A stretch of DNA of 64,000 nucleotides from Akkermansia muciniphila (GCF_002884975.1 NZ_PJKB01000001.1:310001-374000); one strand, 5' to 3'. Counted from the stretch's first letter, positions 1-8,851 are shown. Program-made: numbers and translations. The notes: a model not told the origin generated them from the sequence alone.

Positions 1-1029
1 CTCCTGCGGGGGCTTCTGTTCGGAAATCCACTGCGCGTACCAGGCACAGGCATTATTGCTCCCCAGCTTCCGGGCTTTGTCACAGACGAGCTTTACCTGG
101 CCGTTCTCCAGCTTGGGGAGTCCATTGGCGCTCCGGGAAATCAGGGCCAGCATGGTTGGAAGATCCCCCCTCTCCAGAAGTTCCGTGAAGTATTCATGGC
201 TGAGCTTGCCGCGGATTTCTTCAGGCAGCGTGGGAAGCATGGTCATGGCCGTGGCGTGCCCCGCCTCTGCCGCTTTGGAAAGCGTCGCAAAGGCCAGTTC
301 CTGCCACTCCTTCCGGCGCGGATGGTCCGGGGCAGCCGTCTTTGCCAGAGAATGGGCCAGTTCCCCCATCCGGGCCAGAAGAACCGGTCTGGCGTTTTTC
401 CGGTGCTTCATCAGGGAATCCAGAACGGCGGCCGGGTCCTCCTTCAGCCAGTCCACCTTGATGAAGGCGAGCTGGGCCAGCGCGTCCTGGTCGCCGGAGG
501 CGGCCTTCTTCTCCAGCGGGGCCAGGTAGCGTCTCAACTCCGCCTCCGGCAGGTCTGTAACGGTGTACAGTGCGGTGACGGCGTCCATGTCCCCTTTCCC
601 GGCCAGCTTGCGGCAGGCCTCCAGCCATTCCGCGTGCTCCGGCTGCATGGGTTGCGCCTTGAAAATGCCGAAAATCCCGTAGGGGTCCGTCATCATGAGC
701 CTGGGAGCCGGATGCCCGGATGCGGTCGCCGCGTCACGGAAAAAATGCTGCATGTGTTCCAGGCAGGCCAGCGGCAGGTCCCCGCGGTTCAGGTAATAAA
801 GCCCCATCCAGTACTCCCCGGCCAGCATGTTGGCCCGGAAATCTCCCGTGGCGGCCTTGTCAAGCAATTCCCCATACGTCCAGCCGCCGTCCATGGGCAG
901 TTGGGAAAGGTCCCGGACCGGGGCGGACTCCGTCTGCCCGGGGGGATTTGCCGCCGCCTGGGATGAAGCGTCCTGGGCGTAGACCGGGAGGGAAAAAATA
1001 AAGGGAATAAGCAGAAGACGGGCACGCAT
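1..1029 (-). CDS. Secreted helical-repeat (Sel1/TPR-like) protein, 3' end outside window
   Basis: The reading frame is open from an ATG at 1029 to the left edge of the window, so the C-terminus is missing (343 codons seen). It begins MRARLLLIPFIFSLPVYAQD, a clear Sec signal peptide with a likely cut after VYA. The mature part is rich in short helical segments such as LLDKAATGDFRANMLAGEYW and KAAEAGHATAMTMLP. These have the A-x-x-G-x-x-x-A-x-x-x-L rhythm of Sel1/TPR-like repeats. The family is therefore inferred from pattern, and no enzymatic motif is visible. It is probably periplasmic or surface-exposed and may scaffold protein contacts. The nearest gene on the right, menE, is also leftward but about 280 bases away, so this looks like a separate transcription unit. 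Confidence 0.7.
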   Translation of the reverse strand, partial: MRARLLLIPFIFSLPVYAQDASSQAAANPPGQTESAPVRDLSQLPMDGGWTYGELLDKAATGDFRANMLAGEYWMGLYYLNRGDLPLACLEHMQHFFRDAATASGHPAPRLMMTDPYGIFGIFKAQPMQPEHAEWLEACRKLAGKGDMDAVTALYTVTDLPEAELRRYLAPLEKKAASGDQDALAQLAFIKVDWLKEDPAAVLDSLMKHRKNARPVLLARMGELAHSLAKTAAPDHPRRKEWQELAFATLSKAAEAGHATAMTMLPTLPEEIRGKLSHEYFTELLERGDLPTMLALISRSANGLPKLENGQVKLVCDKARKLGSNNACAWYAQWISEQKPPQE

Positions 1030-1308
1030 GGGTCAGCTCTTTTCTAGCAGGAAAAACCTCTGCCCTACAAGCGTTTTTCACGTGACTGAATGTTTAACTA
1101 TTTATTATGTCACGTTCTTTATTAAAGCAGGCTCATGAAACGGCTCCGGGAGGCTCCAAGCACGGGTACGGCAGCCCGCAAGGTGGAGGGAAACAGAGGC
1201 GGAATTCATGGGCAGGAGTGACGGAATGGACAAAGTAATTCTACTGTGTTCACTCGGTCCATGAAGTCCGGATTTTTTAGAGAAAAACCTTTGGCGGCGG
1301 TAGCCGCA

Positions 1309-2436
1309 CTAAACCTCCCGGCGTTTTTCCGTCTGTTCCCGCAGCAGGGCTTGCAGCCGGCTGCGGTCCAGTTTCCCCATCACCGTCAGGGGAATAGGTA
1401 GCTCCATGATGGAACGGATGCGCTGGGGGCCGGGAGCCGCCGCATTCCATTCACGGCAGGCCTGTTCCAGCAATGCCGCGGAAGGCCCGCAGGCGACCAG
1501 TTCGGTTCCCGCGCGCGGATGCGGGACGGCCTCCACGACGGCCTCCGGGACACTGCGGCGCAGGGCGTCCTGGACGGCGTCCGGGTCCACCAGTTCCCCC
1601 AGGACTTTGACGAGCCTGTCCGCCCGGCGCAGGAAGGTCAGCAGGCGGCCTTCCAGGCGCACCAGGTCGCGGGTTTGCCACCATTCCCGCGGGTCCACCC
1701 GTTCCAGCAGAAATTCTCCGTTGGGCTGCGTCAGCAGGCGGCCGCACAGCTTGCCTTCCCCCTGGAAGCGCAGGAGCCCTCCTTCATCTGTTGCCGCCTC
1801 CCAGTGCGGCAAAAGGGAAAGGCGGTCCGTGTGGTAGGGATCACCGGGAAGGGCCGTAGCCAGCTGGGAGCCGGACTCCGTCATGCCGTAGCTCTGCACC
1901 ACGGGCCAGCCCAGGGCGCGTGCCTTCCGCCCCGTTTCCAGGTCCAGGGCGCCCCCGCCCACAATGATGCATCCGGCGGTGGCCGGAGCCTGGAGACGGT
2001 GGCTGACCAGGTCAACAACCTGCGTGGGGACCAGGGAGGACCAGCAGGCACCGGAACTTTTCATCAGGTCCGCATAGGCATGCGGATTCCACCTGCCGTG
2101 AAGCGTGTGGACGGCGGTCCCGGCCAGGGCGGCGCGCAGGTGGATCATGGCGCCTCCCACGTGCCAGACGGGCAGCGGGCAGCACCAGTCCCCGCGTTCC
2201 GCGTGCAGGTGGTCCAGCGCGCCGCGGGCGCAGGCGTCCAGGGCGCGGCGGGTGAATAAAATGGCTTTGGGCGGGGAACCGGAAGAACCGGAGGTGGCAA
2301 AGGCAACGGCCTTGTCCAGCCCCTGGCGGGAAAGAAAGGCGGCGGCATGTTCCCTCCAGTCCCTCAAATGGGGCGGCGCCATCACGCAGGGGCCGTTGTC
2401 CCGGTCCCAGGGCAGGGATGTTCCGGAGGCGGACAT
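1309..2436 (-). CDS. menE: AMP-binding enzyme, probable o-succinylbenzoate-CoA ligase (MenE-like)
   Basis: A 375-residue member of the acyl-adenylate/CoA-ligase family. The phosphate-binding loop ATSGSSGSPPKAI lies near residue 48, the core motif QSYGMTESGSQLA near residue 185 and a C-terminal hinge and lysine motif, LTVMGKLDRSRL, near the end. It is shorter than general acyl-CoA synthetases (about 500 residues), as expected for the compact MenE of menaquinone biosynthesis, which activates o-succinylbenzoate with ATP and CoA. It is the last gene of a leftward cluster, 15 bases after the RNase III-like gene. Having nuoB and nuoC in the same cluster fits a respiratory quinone role. The exact substrate is inferred; another small carboxylate ligase is possible. 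Confidence 0.75.
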   Translation of the reverse strand: MSASGTSLPWDRDNGPCVMAPPHLRDWREHAAAFLSRQGLDKAVAFATSGSSGSPPKAILFTRRALDACARGALDHLHAERGDWCCPLPVWHVGGAMIHLRAALAGTAVHTLHGRWNPHAYADLMKSSGACWSSLVPTQVVDLVSHRLQAPATAGCIIVGGGALDLETGRKARALGWPVVQSYGMTESGSQLATALPGDPYHTDRLSLLPHWEAATDEGGLLRFQGEGKLCGRLLTQPNGEFLLERVDPREWWQTRDLVRLEGRLLTFLRRADRLVKVLGELVDPDAVQDALRRSVPEAVVEAVPHPRAGTELVACGPSAALLEQACREWNAAAPGPQRIRSIMELPIPLTVMGKLDRSRLQALLREQTEKRREV

Positions 2437-2451
2437 GGCGGGGGCTGCGGG

Positions 2452-2766
2452 TTACCGGGAGGCGTTTCTGCGCAGGGTATGCCAGCGCTCCTCCATGCGG
2501 GGTTTCAGATGGTGCTCAATCCACGCATAAGCCGCCTCCAGGCCGCCCGTCTTGAAGGTGCGGCCTATTTCCGCTTCCACGCCTGTGGCGTTGCCGGTGC
2601 GGCGCAGGAAATCATTACTGGTGAATTCGATGAAAAGCTTTCCATTGATCGCTCCTTCCTCCGCCAGAATCCATTCCCTGACGTACAGCGCCAGAATGGC
2701 GTCCCCTACCCATGCCTCTACGCGGAGGCGCTCTTCTGTGGCCTTGTCCATATGATGATGGTTCAT
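2452..2766 (-). CDS. Single-domain RNase III-like protein (Mini-III type)
   Basis: 104 residues. The segment RVEAWVGDAILALYVREWIL matches the RNase III signature E-x-x-x-x-G-D-A-(V/I)-L that carries two metal-binding acids. The later VEAEIGRTFKTGGLEAAYAWI resembles the second catalytic helix (E-A-x-x-G-x-x-x-x-x-G-x-x-x-A). There is no double-stranded-RNA-binding domain, so the layout is that of Mini-RNase III, which trims 23S rRNA precursors in Firmicutes. A role in RNA processing is inferred. The ATG overlaps the stop of the upstream lipoprotein gene (ATGA, 2763-2766), which indicates translational coupling and supports the first Met despite a second Met five codons on. Confidence 0.7.
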   Translation of the reverse strand: MNHHHMDKATEERLRVEAWVGDAILALYVREWILAEEGAINGKLFIEFTSNDFLRRTGNATGVEAEIGRTFKTGGLEAAYAWIEHHLKPRMEERWHTLRRNASR

Positions 2767-3575
2767 GAAAGTCTTGCCATGGAGGTCTTGCCGCCCAGCG
2801 GGTCCTTCATGGGGGGAGGGGCAATTCCCGGAGCCTTGTCCCCGGCGGGGGAGGCCGGCTGGCCGTTTTCCCGGGGCAGCTCCGGCAGGTTGTCCATGGG
2901 GGCGGCGGGCGTGCCCGGCGTCTGCGTGCCTGCCTTGGGGGCCTGCGGCGCGGGCGCGGGGGCCGCTCCCGGAGTGAGGGGTACGTCCAGCACCCTGTCC
3001 TGTGCCGCGCGGCGGTTGACTGCGTCCTTGGCCTCCAGGGACTTGCGGAGAGCCGTCTCCGATTCCGAATTCCAGTACCCGGAATCCAGTTCAATGTAGA
3101 TGTTGGAATAAGGCAGGGACGTCCTTGTCTTGATGACCAGCACGTTGAACTGCTTGGCGGCGTCTTCGATCAGGGAATTGATCGTGCGGCTCATCAATTC
3201 AAAATGCTGGCGTCCCGGAAGCATCTTATTGATATTATTACGGTAGCGCTTGACGCCGGGGGCGTAATCCTCCGTAACGCTGCGCAGTTCGGAGCTGACC
3301 ATGATGCGGGGAACCACATGGGCCTCCTCCTCCAGCATGTTCAGCACGTCCATGAGCACTTCATCGGACGTCTTGTCGGAAACCATGGTCTTGATGCCCG
3401 CGCCCGTATAGGCGGGGAAGGAGGATTCCGCAATGACAATCCAGTTTCTGGCTCCCACGATCGCCAGATTTTTATACAACTGGTCCCTCCATTCCTGCTC
3501 TGCCGGATTTGCTTCCTGGCAGCCGCTGAGCAGGCTGATGATACACACGGGCAGAATGAGGGGGAGTCGGATCAT
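2763..3575 (-). CDS. Lipoprotein with RbsD/FucU (ribose pyranase)-like domain
   Basis: 270 residues. The N-terminus ends in the lipobox LLSGC (Cys19), so it is a predicted lipoprotein. Residues 35-175 resemble the RbsD/FucU sugar-mutarotase family. VGARNWIVIAESSFPAYTG matches the family's GHGDxIVIADANFPA strand-loop, and VIKTRTSLPYSNIYIELDSG matches its final VIxTGExxPYANIIL strand. The conserved His of the first motif is replaced by Ala, so ordinary pyranase activity is unlikely. The last 80 residues are a Pro/Ala-rich tail. Family members are normally cytosolic, so an exported version is unusual. It sits between nuoC and the RNase III-like gene. Role unknown. Confidence 0.6.
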   Translation of the reverse strand: MIRLPLILPVCIISLLSGCQEANPAEQEWRDQLYKNLAIVGARNWIVIAESSFPAYTGAGIKTMVSDKTSDEVLMDVLNMLEEEAHVVPRIMVSSELRSVTEDYAPGVKRYRNNINKMLPGRQHFELMSRTINSLIEDAAKQFNVLVIKTRTSLPYSNIYIELDSGYWNSESETALRKSLEAKDAVNRRAAQDRVLDVPLTPGAAPAPAPQAPKAGTQTPGTPAAPMDNLPELPRENGQPASPAGDKAPGIAPPPMKDPLGGKTSMARLS

Positions 3576-3610
3576 GGGATGGGCCCCGCCTTGCGGAGCT
3601 GGAAAATGGG

Positions 3611-4195
3611 CTAGAATTTATGGGACCGGGGTTCGCGGCACGCGCTGGGGCAGCGGCCCTGTTCCGTGGCGAATGGCGCTCCCTGCGTGGGGGCTGCCTC
3701 CGTGAAGGCGACGCCGGGCAACTCAGTAGGTACGCCCTGAACCGGGAAATCCTTTCGCAGGGGGAAATAAGGATAGCCTTCCCACATCAGAATCCGGCGT
3801 AAATCCGGGTGGCCGGAGAATTTAATGCCCATCAGGTCCCACACTTCGCGCTCGTGCCAGTTGGCGGACTGGAAGAGTTCACTGACGGAGGGCACTTCCT
3901 CCCCGTCGTCCACCTTCGTCTTGAGGCTCAGGTTCACGCCCGTTTCCGCCTGCGTCAGCGTGTAGTTGACTTCAAAGCGGGGGCTTTCCCCCATATTGTC
4001 CACGGAGCAAAGGTTCACGATCATGTCAAATCCGGCGGAATCCCGCAGCCAGCGTACGACGTCCGCCACGGCATGGCGTGCGACGGTCAGCGTAACGTCT
4101 CCGCGGAACTCATAGCGGTCCGTGATGACATCTTTCCCAAAGCGTTTCTGGGCGTTGTCTGCGGCGGTCTTGATCTGTGATTCTAGAGAAGGCAT
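3611..4195 (-). CDS. nuoC: NADH-quinone oxidoreductase subunit C
   Basis: 194 residues, the peripheral-arm 30-kDa subunit of respiratory complex I. The family signature is visible as HEREVWDLMGIKFSGHPDLR (about residues 112-131), followed by ILMWEGYPYFPLRKDFPVQG. The protein ends soon after that block, so it is a stand-alone NuoC and not a NuoCD fusion. It follows nuoB by 54 bases. The usual next gene nuoD is absent here; a lipoprotein gene follows instead. The rest of complex I must be encoded elsewhere, or this NuoBC pair serves a related complex. Confidence 0.93.
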   Translation of the reverse strand: MPSLESQIKTAADNAQKRFGKDVITDRYEFRGDVTLTVARHAVADVVRWLRDSAGFDMIVNLCSVDNMGESPRFEVNYTLTQAETGVNLSLKTKVDDGEEVPSVSELFQSANWHEREVWDLMGIKFSGHPDLRRILMWEGYPYFPLRKDFPVQGVPTELPGVAFTEAAPTQGAPFATEQGRCPSACREPRSHKF

Positions 4196-4249
4196 GAAAA
4201 AAGGAATGGTAAAAGGTGGAACAGTATGAAAACAGTCGGTGCTGGCGGA

Positions 4250-4831
4250 TTATTCAAGAGGCATTTCCGTTTCTACCGGAACGGGGGCATTCGCTTCGCG
4301 CGGTTCCTCCTTCTTGAAGAAGGTGCGTGCGGGCTGCTGGGTATCCAGCTTCTTGCGCAGGGTAAGCAGCGCTTCCAGGATGGCTTCCGGGCGGGGAGGG
4401 CAGCCGGAAATGTAAACGTCCACGGGAATGATCTTGTCCACGCCCTGAAGCACGGAATAGGAGCGGAACATGCCGCCGGTGGAGGCGCAGGCGCCCATGG
4501 CGATGCACCACTTGGGCTCCGGCATCTGGTCCCAGATGCGCCGGACGGCCAGGGCCATCTTGTAGGTAACGGTGCCGGCCACGATCATCACGTCGGCCTG
4601 GCGGGGGGAAAAGCGCGTCACTTCGGAACCGAAGCGGGAAAGGTCATACCGGGAGCACGCCACGGCCATGAACTCAATGGCGCAGCAGGAAAGCCCCATC
4701 GGCATGGGCCAGAGGGAATTTTTACGAATCCAGTTGATGGCGGCGTCCAGGGTGGTATAGACAAAACTGCCTTCCGCGTTGGAGTCCAATACTCCTGTTT
4801 CGTAAATATTCGGTTCGTTCGTGGTGGCCAT
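4250..4831 (-). CDS. nuoB: NADH-quinone oxidoreductase subunit B
   Basis: 193 residues from the ATG at 4831. It is the complex I subunit that holds iron-sulfur cluster N2, the last electron carrier before quinone. All expected ligands are present: adjacent cysteines in [12 protein letters not shown], a third in [13 protein letters not shown] and a fourth in [13 protein letters not shown]. The longer upstream in-frame extension has no similarity to NuoB, so the internal ATG is preferred. It is the first gene of the leftward cluster. nuoA, normally upstream, is absent; the 475 bases upstream hold no convincing gene. Confidence 0.95.
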   Translation of the reverse strand: MATTNEPNIYETGVLDSNAEGSFVYTTLDAAINWIRKNSLWPMPMGLSCCAIEFMAVACSRYDLSRFGSEVTRFSPRQADVMIVAGTVTYKMALAVRRIWDQMPEPKWCIAMGACASTGGMFRSYSVLQGVDKIIPVDVYISGCPPRPEAILEALLTLRKKLDTQQPARTFFKKEEPREANAPVPVETEMPLE

Positions 4832-5306
4832 GATAACAGATGATTCTTGCTGGAGCCAGATTAACGAGATGCCTTCAACTCTCAAGCCTTAATTTGGTTC
4901 AGCCATGATTTTCTGCGGCCTGTTCCGGCCTTGTTTTCCGGGCGGTCCGGAGCGGGGATGAATAAACCCGCACAGGGTTTCCCCCGTGCGGGTTTTTATC
5001 CAACTATATTACCTATGAAACTCAGAACTCCCCATTATGGGTGGCGGTCTCTCTACCTCCCGCCGCCCGGTTTGTTACTGATGCAGGTTAGAGTCCCGGT
5101 GGCGGCATGGTGTTCAAAAAGCGGGAAAATTTATGACAGAGGAGCGGGAACGGATTTATGATTCATTGAAGATGAATGTTTTGAGGAATTCCATTACCTG
5201 AAGGGACCGGGAGCAGTTCTTCATGCCTGGCATTGCGTTCAGCCAGGCAAGCCCGGTTTCCGGGAGGGGTGCGCCTGGACTTGTCCGGAGCGCCGCAGCG
5301 GCAATC
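4832..5306. other. Intergenic region between nuoB and the MidA-type gene
   Basis: About 475 bases with no convincing gene. It should contain the promoter of nuoB (leftward) and the 3' end of the MidA-type transcript. The only clear structure is a GC-rich hairpin at 4964-4997. Short open frames here have no start context or recognisable product. I looked for 6S, SRP, tmRNA and RNase P signatures and saw none. Confidence 0.5.
4964..4997. terminator. Rho-independent-type hairpin
   Basis: The stem AAACCCGCACAGGG pairs with CCCCGTGCGGGTTT (one mismatch) around a short loop. It is followed on the + strand by a run of five T and on the - strand by TTTATT. It most likely terminates the leftward nadA/MidA transcript before the nuoB promoter, although it lies about 310 bases past that stop codon. 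Confidence 0.55.
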
Positions 5307-6305
5307 CTACAGCCGTTCCTGAATCAGCACGTGGAAATGGCCGCCCGCGCCATCCTCATTCGTCAGGAAGGCGTCCTGCGGCGTGTTCTCCGCGTAGGGG
5401 AGCAGGTAATCCCTCTGGGTCATCAGGGTGGCCGTGTCTCCCAGGCAATTCCGGGAAAGCTCCAGCAGGTCCGTAAAATTCACGTCGCACGTCAGGTCCG
5501 TCAGGCCGGGGTGCCGGTACAATTCCTCCCCGGTCAGCACCTGGTGGCTTTTATACCCGCGCAGGGAGCCCTGGGGGCGGCGGTAGTACAGCCGCTCCAT
5601 TTCATCCCCGTAGTCAATCACCGTCATGACCCCCATGCTCCACAGGGGCAGCCACCCGGTGAACCAGCGTGCGTAGGAATCATGAATCTCCAGACGCTGC
5701 CCCGGCTGGGAATCATATTCCAGCATGTGGGAGAAAAGCGGCTGTTGGCGGACGGGGCGCAACTCCTCCCGCACGGCTCCGTCCTTCACGGTAAGCCCCA
5801 CTTCCCGCCAGCCCTGTTCCGTGTACTCAAACACGCGGGCCGGGAAGGCGTCCACCAGCTCGTTGGAGAAAATGAAGGCTTTGCCGCCGCAGTGCTTCAG
5901 CGCCTTTTCCATGGTGGAGTAAATCTTGGCCTGGCTTCCCAGCAGAAGGTGCTGGAATTCGCGCAGCCGGGGGGAGGACTCCACAATCACGTAATCCGTA
6001 TTCAGGCGGTTCCAGAACCCCAGTTGTTCCAGAACCTTGACGGCCAGGGCTCCGGAGCCGGCGCCTATCTCCAGCAGGGGCAGCCGCTTGCCGCAGCGGG
6101 CGCAGGCCTCCTTCCAGCGCGCGGCGACGGCCTTTGCCAGAATGGGGGACAGCGTGGGAGTGGTGGAAAAATCCCCGCGGCTCCCGATGTTCTCAATGGC
6201 GGCGGAGTAATACCCCTCCTGCGGGTGGTGCAGGGCCAGCTGCATGAAGGCTTCCAGGGAAAGCCAGCCGCCGGCGGCCGCGATGTGGTCGGAAAGGCGT
6301 ATCAT
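5307..6305 (-). CDS. SAM-dependent methyltransferase, MidA/NDUFAF7 family
   Basis: 332 residues. The SAM-binding motif I is PLLEIGAGSGALAVKVL (about residue 75), preceded by the family's N-terminal GRxGDF-like segment ENIGSRGDFSTTPTLSPILA. Further marks are FSNELVDAFPARVFEY and MTVIDYGDEMERLYYRRPQGSLRGY. These are typical of the family that includes mitochondrial NDUFAF7/MidA, which methylates an arginine of the complex I 49-kDa (NuoD) subunit. It lies 14 bases downstream of nadA in the same direction, so the two are probably co-transcribed. nuoB and nuoC are encoded just beyond it. The bacterial substrate is unproven. Confidence 0.82.
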   Translation of the reverse strand: MIRLSDHIAAAGGWLSLEAFMQLALHHPQEGYYSAAIENIGSRGDFSTTPTLSPILAKAVAARWKEACARCGKRLPLLEIGAGSGALAVKVLEQLGFWNRLNTDYVIVESSPRLREFQHLLLGSQAKIYSTMEKALKHCGGKAFIFSNELVDAFPARVFEYTEQGWREVGLTVKDGAVREELRPVRQQPLFSHMLEYDSQPGQRLEIHDSYARWFTGWLPLWSMGVMTVIDYGDEMERLYYRRPQGSLRGYKSHQVLTGEELYRHPGLTDLTCDVNFTDLLELSRNCLGDTATLMTQRDYLLPYAENTPQDAFLTNEDGAGGHFHVLIQERL

Positions 6306-6319
6306 GCGGGGAAAACAGG

Positions 6320-7255
6320 TCAGGATTTGGACTGCTCCAGCATGCGCAGCAGCGGGGCTTCCGCCCTCTTGCGCAGGTCTTCCGGCAGTTCCACGGCCGG
6401 GGAAAGGTCCCGGAGAGCCAGGTACAGTTTTTCCAGCGTGTTCATCTTCATGTACGGGCAGGTGCTGCAGGAGCACTGCTCCGTGGGGGCGGGAATGAAC
6501 TCCTTGCCCGGCACCAGCTTGCGCAGGCGGTGCAGGATGCCGGATTCCGTGACGATGATGAAGGAGGAAGCCGGGCTTTCCGTGCAGTAGGGAATCATCT
6601 TCTCCGTGGAGCAGATGTGGTCCGCCAGCAGGCGCACGGCCTCCGTGCATTCCGGGTGGGCCACCACCAGCGCGCCGGGGTGCTTCTCCTTCAGGGCCAG
6701 GATCTGGTCCCGCGTAAACTCCATGTGCACGTGGCAGGCCCCGTTCCACAACTCCATGGGGCGGCCCAGCTGGCGGCCTACCCAGGCGCCCAGGTTCTGG
6801 TCCGGCACGAACAGGATGGGGCGGTCCTCCGGAGCCTGGGAGACAATCTTCACGGCGTTCCCGGAGGTGACGATCACGTCCGCCAGCGCCTTCACGCCGA
6901 TGGAGCAGTTCACGTACGCCACCACGTAATAATTCTTGTGGGCGTTTGCCTTCAGGAAAGCTTCCAGGTCCCCGGCGTCGCAGGAAGCTTCCAGGGAGCA
7001 GCCGGCGTCCGCGTCCGGCAGGATGACGGTTTTGTCCGGATTGAGGATCTTGGCGGTCTCCGCCATGAAATGGACGCCGCAGAAGGCGATCACGTCGCAA
7101 TCCGTATTCTGCGCCTTGTAGGCCAGCCCCAGGGAATCGCCCACGTAGTCGGCCATGTCCTGGATGTCCCCGGTCTGGTAGCTGTGCGCCAGAATGATGG
7201 CGTTGCGTTCTTTTTTCAGGCGTAAAATTTCCTCTTTCAGGTCAAAGGGTGCCAT
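6320..7255 (-). CDS. nadA: Quinolinate synthase A
   Basis: 311 residues from the ATG at 7255. It condenses iminoaspartate with dihydroxyacetone phosphate to quinolinate in NAD synthesis, using a [4Fe-4S] cluster. The N-terminal NAIILAHSYQTGDIQDMADYV and the motif FCGVHFMAETAKIL are typical. Cluster cysteines can be placed in FCGVHF, HPECTEAV and the C-terminal CSCSTCPYMKMNTL. The longer frame upstream (to 7291) lacks similarity. Neither nadB nor nadC is adjacent; the companion gene is the MidA-type methyltransferase. Confidence 0.95.
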   Translation of the reverse strand: MAPFDLKEEILRLKKERNAIILAHSYQTGDIQDMADYVGDSLGLAYKAQNTDCDVIAFCGVHFMAETAKILNPDKTVILPDADAGCSLEASCDAGDLEAFLKANAHKNYYVVAYVNCSIGVKALADVIVTSGNAVKIVSQAPEDRPILFVPDQNLGAWVGRQLGRPMELWNGACHVHMEFTRDQILALKEKHPGALVVAHPECTEAVRLLADHICSTEKMIPYCTESPASSFIIVTESGILHRLRKLVPGKEFIPAPTEQCSCSTCPYMKMNTLEKLYLALRDLSPAVELPEDLRKRAEAPLLRMLEQSKS

Positions 7256-7319
7256 GCGGGAAAAGATGGGGGGAAGCCCCCGGCAAGTCAAGCATCATGT
7301 CCCATGCAGGGCGCACTTG

Positions 7320-7348
7320 TTGACGGGGGGCGGGAAATGTGGCACAGT
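7320..7348 (+). promoter_or_regulatory. Possible promoter of ffh
   Basis: TTGACG and CACAGT are separated by 17 bases and end 18 bases before the ffh ATG. The -35 is good but the -10 is poor, so this is tentative. Confidence 0.3.
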
Positions 7349-7366
7349 CTGGCGCATCATACGATT

Positions 7367-8806
7367 ATGTTTTCACTTTTAGCTGATAAACTGGATAACA
7401 CGTTCCGGAAGCTGCGGGGCCTGGGCAAGATTTCAGAGAAGAACATTGCGGACGCCCTGCGGGACATCCGGCTGGCGTTGCTGGAAGCGGACGTGGAGTT
7501 TGGCGTGGCCCGGGAATTCATCGGCCGCGTGAAGGAGCGGGCCATGGGGCAGGAAGTGCTCAAATCCATCAAGCCCGGGGAACAGATCGTCAAAATCTTC
7601 CGTGATGAAATCGCCGCCCTGCTGGGTGGCGACGCCGTGGGGCTGGACCTGACGGACCCCGCCAGAATCATGGTGGTGGGCCTGAACGGCGCGGGCAAGA
7701 CCACTACCAGCGCGAAGCTGGCCCTGCGCCTGAAAAACGAGGGGCGCCGCCCCCTGCTGGTGGCCTGTGACCTGGTGCGCCCCGCCGCCGTGGACCAGCT
7801 GGCTACGCTGGCGGCACAAATAGAAGTGCCCGTGTACAAGCCCGCTCCCGGCAGCCGGGACGTGGTGGCCGTGGCGCGTGAGGCCCTGGAATGGGCCCGG
7901 ACCCAGAACGGGACCGTGATGATTTTTGACACGGCGGGCCGCCAGGAAGTGGACGAAGCCCTGATTGACGAGCTGCGCCACCTGCACGCCTTCCTCTCCC
8001 CGCGTGAAACACTCCTGGTGGTGGACGCCGCCACGGGCCAGCAGGCCGTGAACGTGGCCCAGACCTTTGACCGGGCCGTGAACGTCACGGGCATCGTCCT
8101 GACCAAGCTGGACGGGGACGCCCGCGGGGGCGCTGCCCTCTCCATGCGTTCCGTGACGGGCAAGCCCATCAAATTCTCCGGCGAGGGGGAAAAGCTGGAC
8201 CAGTTCGGCCCCTTCGTCCCCGGCCGCATGGCGGACCGCATCCTGGGCATGGGTGACATCGTGGGTCTGGTGGAGCATGCCGCCGCCCGCATTGACGAGG
8301 AACAGGCGGCCAAATCCATGGACCGCATGATGTCCGGCAAATTTGACTTCAACGACTTCCTGGACCAGATGAAGATGATGCAGAACCTGGGGCCGCTGGA
8401 AGGCCTGCTGGGCCTGCTCCCCGGCTTCGGCAAAATCAAAAAGCAGCTTCCGGACGGCGCGCTGGACCCTAAGAGGATGAAACACATGGAAGCCATCGTG
8501 CTCTCCATGACGGCGAAGGAAAGGAGCAATCCCAACCTGCTGAACCCGTCCCGGCGCCGCCGCATTGCCGCCGGCTGCGGCCGCTCCCTGATGGAGGTGA
8601 ACAAGCTCATCAAGAACTTTTCCGAGATGCGCAAGATGATGTCCGGCAAGGGCAAGATGGGCGCCATGATGAAGCAGATGGCCTCCATGAAGGGTAAGGG
8701 CGGCAAGATGCCCGGCCTTCCCGGCATGGGTGGCGGACTGGGCGCCCTGAAAGGTCTTGGCGGACTCGGCGGAGGTTTGGGCGGCCTCTTCGGCGGCCGC
8801 AAATAA
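7367..8806 (+). CDS. ffh: Signal recognition particle GTPase Ffh (SRP54)
   Basis: 479 residues from the ATG at 7367. It binds signal sequences of nascent membrane proteins with SRP RNA and delivers them to FtsY. The N domain is followed by the G domain with P-loop GLNGAGKTTTSAKLA, then DTAGRQEVDEALIDEL and TKLDGDARGG. The methionine-rich M domain includes NPSRRRRIAAGCGRSLMEVN and a tail of KMMSGKGKMGAMMKQM type. The usual GSG in the M-domain motif is GCG here. The in-frame Met at 7304 lies upstream of the promoter-like element and is rejected. A strong terminator follows 15 bases after the stop, so the gene is probably monocistronic. Confidence 0.95.
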   Translation: MFSLLADKLDNTFRKLRGLGKISEKNIADALRDIRLALLEADVEFGVAREFIGRVKERAMGQEVLKSIKPGEQIVKIFRDEIAALLGGDAVGLDLTDPARIMVVGLNGAGKTTTSAKLALRLKNEGRRPLLVACDLVRPAAVDQLATLAAQIEVPVYKPAPGSRDVVAVAREALEWARTQNGTVMIFDTAGRQEVDEALIDELRHLHAFLSPRETLLVVDAATGQQAVNVAQTFDRAVNVTGIVLTKLDGDARGGAALSMRSVTGKPIKFSGEGEKLDQFGPFVPGRMADRILGMGDIVGLVEHAAARIDEEQAAKSMDRMMSGKFDFNDFLDQMKMMQNLGPLEGLLGLLPGFGKIKKQLPDGALDPKRMKHMEAIVLSMTAKERSNPNLLNPSRRRRIAAGCGRSLMEVNKLIKNFSEMRKMMSGKGKMGAMMKQMASMKGKGGKMPGLPGMGGGLGALKGLGGLGGGLGGLFGGRK

Positions 8807-8820
8807 CGGTTATGGCCAGA

Positions 8821-8851
8821 GGCGCGGCTGTGCAGTCAGCCGCGCCTTTTT
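8821..8851 (+). terminator. Terminator of ffh
   Basis: A perfect 10-bp stem, GGCGCGGCTG with CAGCCGCGCC, has a 6-base loop and a run of five T. Confidence 0.85.

Noticed and set aside
4931-5161. A 76-codon + strand frame after the hairpin at 4964
   Set aside because: It spans the hairpin itself, has no start context and a composition unlike coding sequence.
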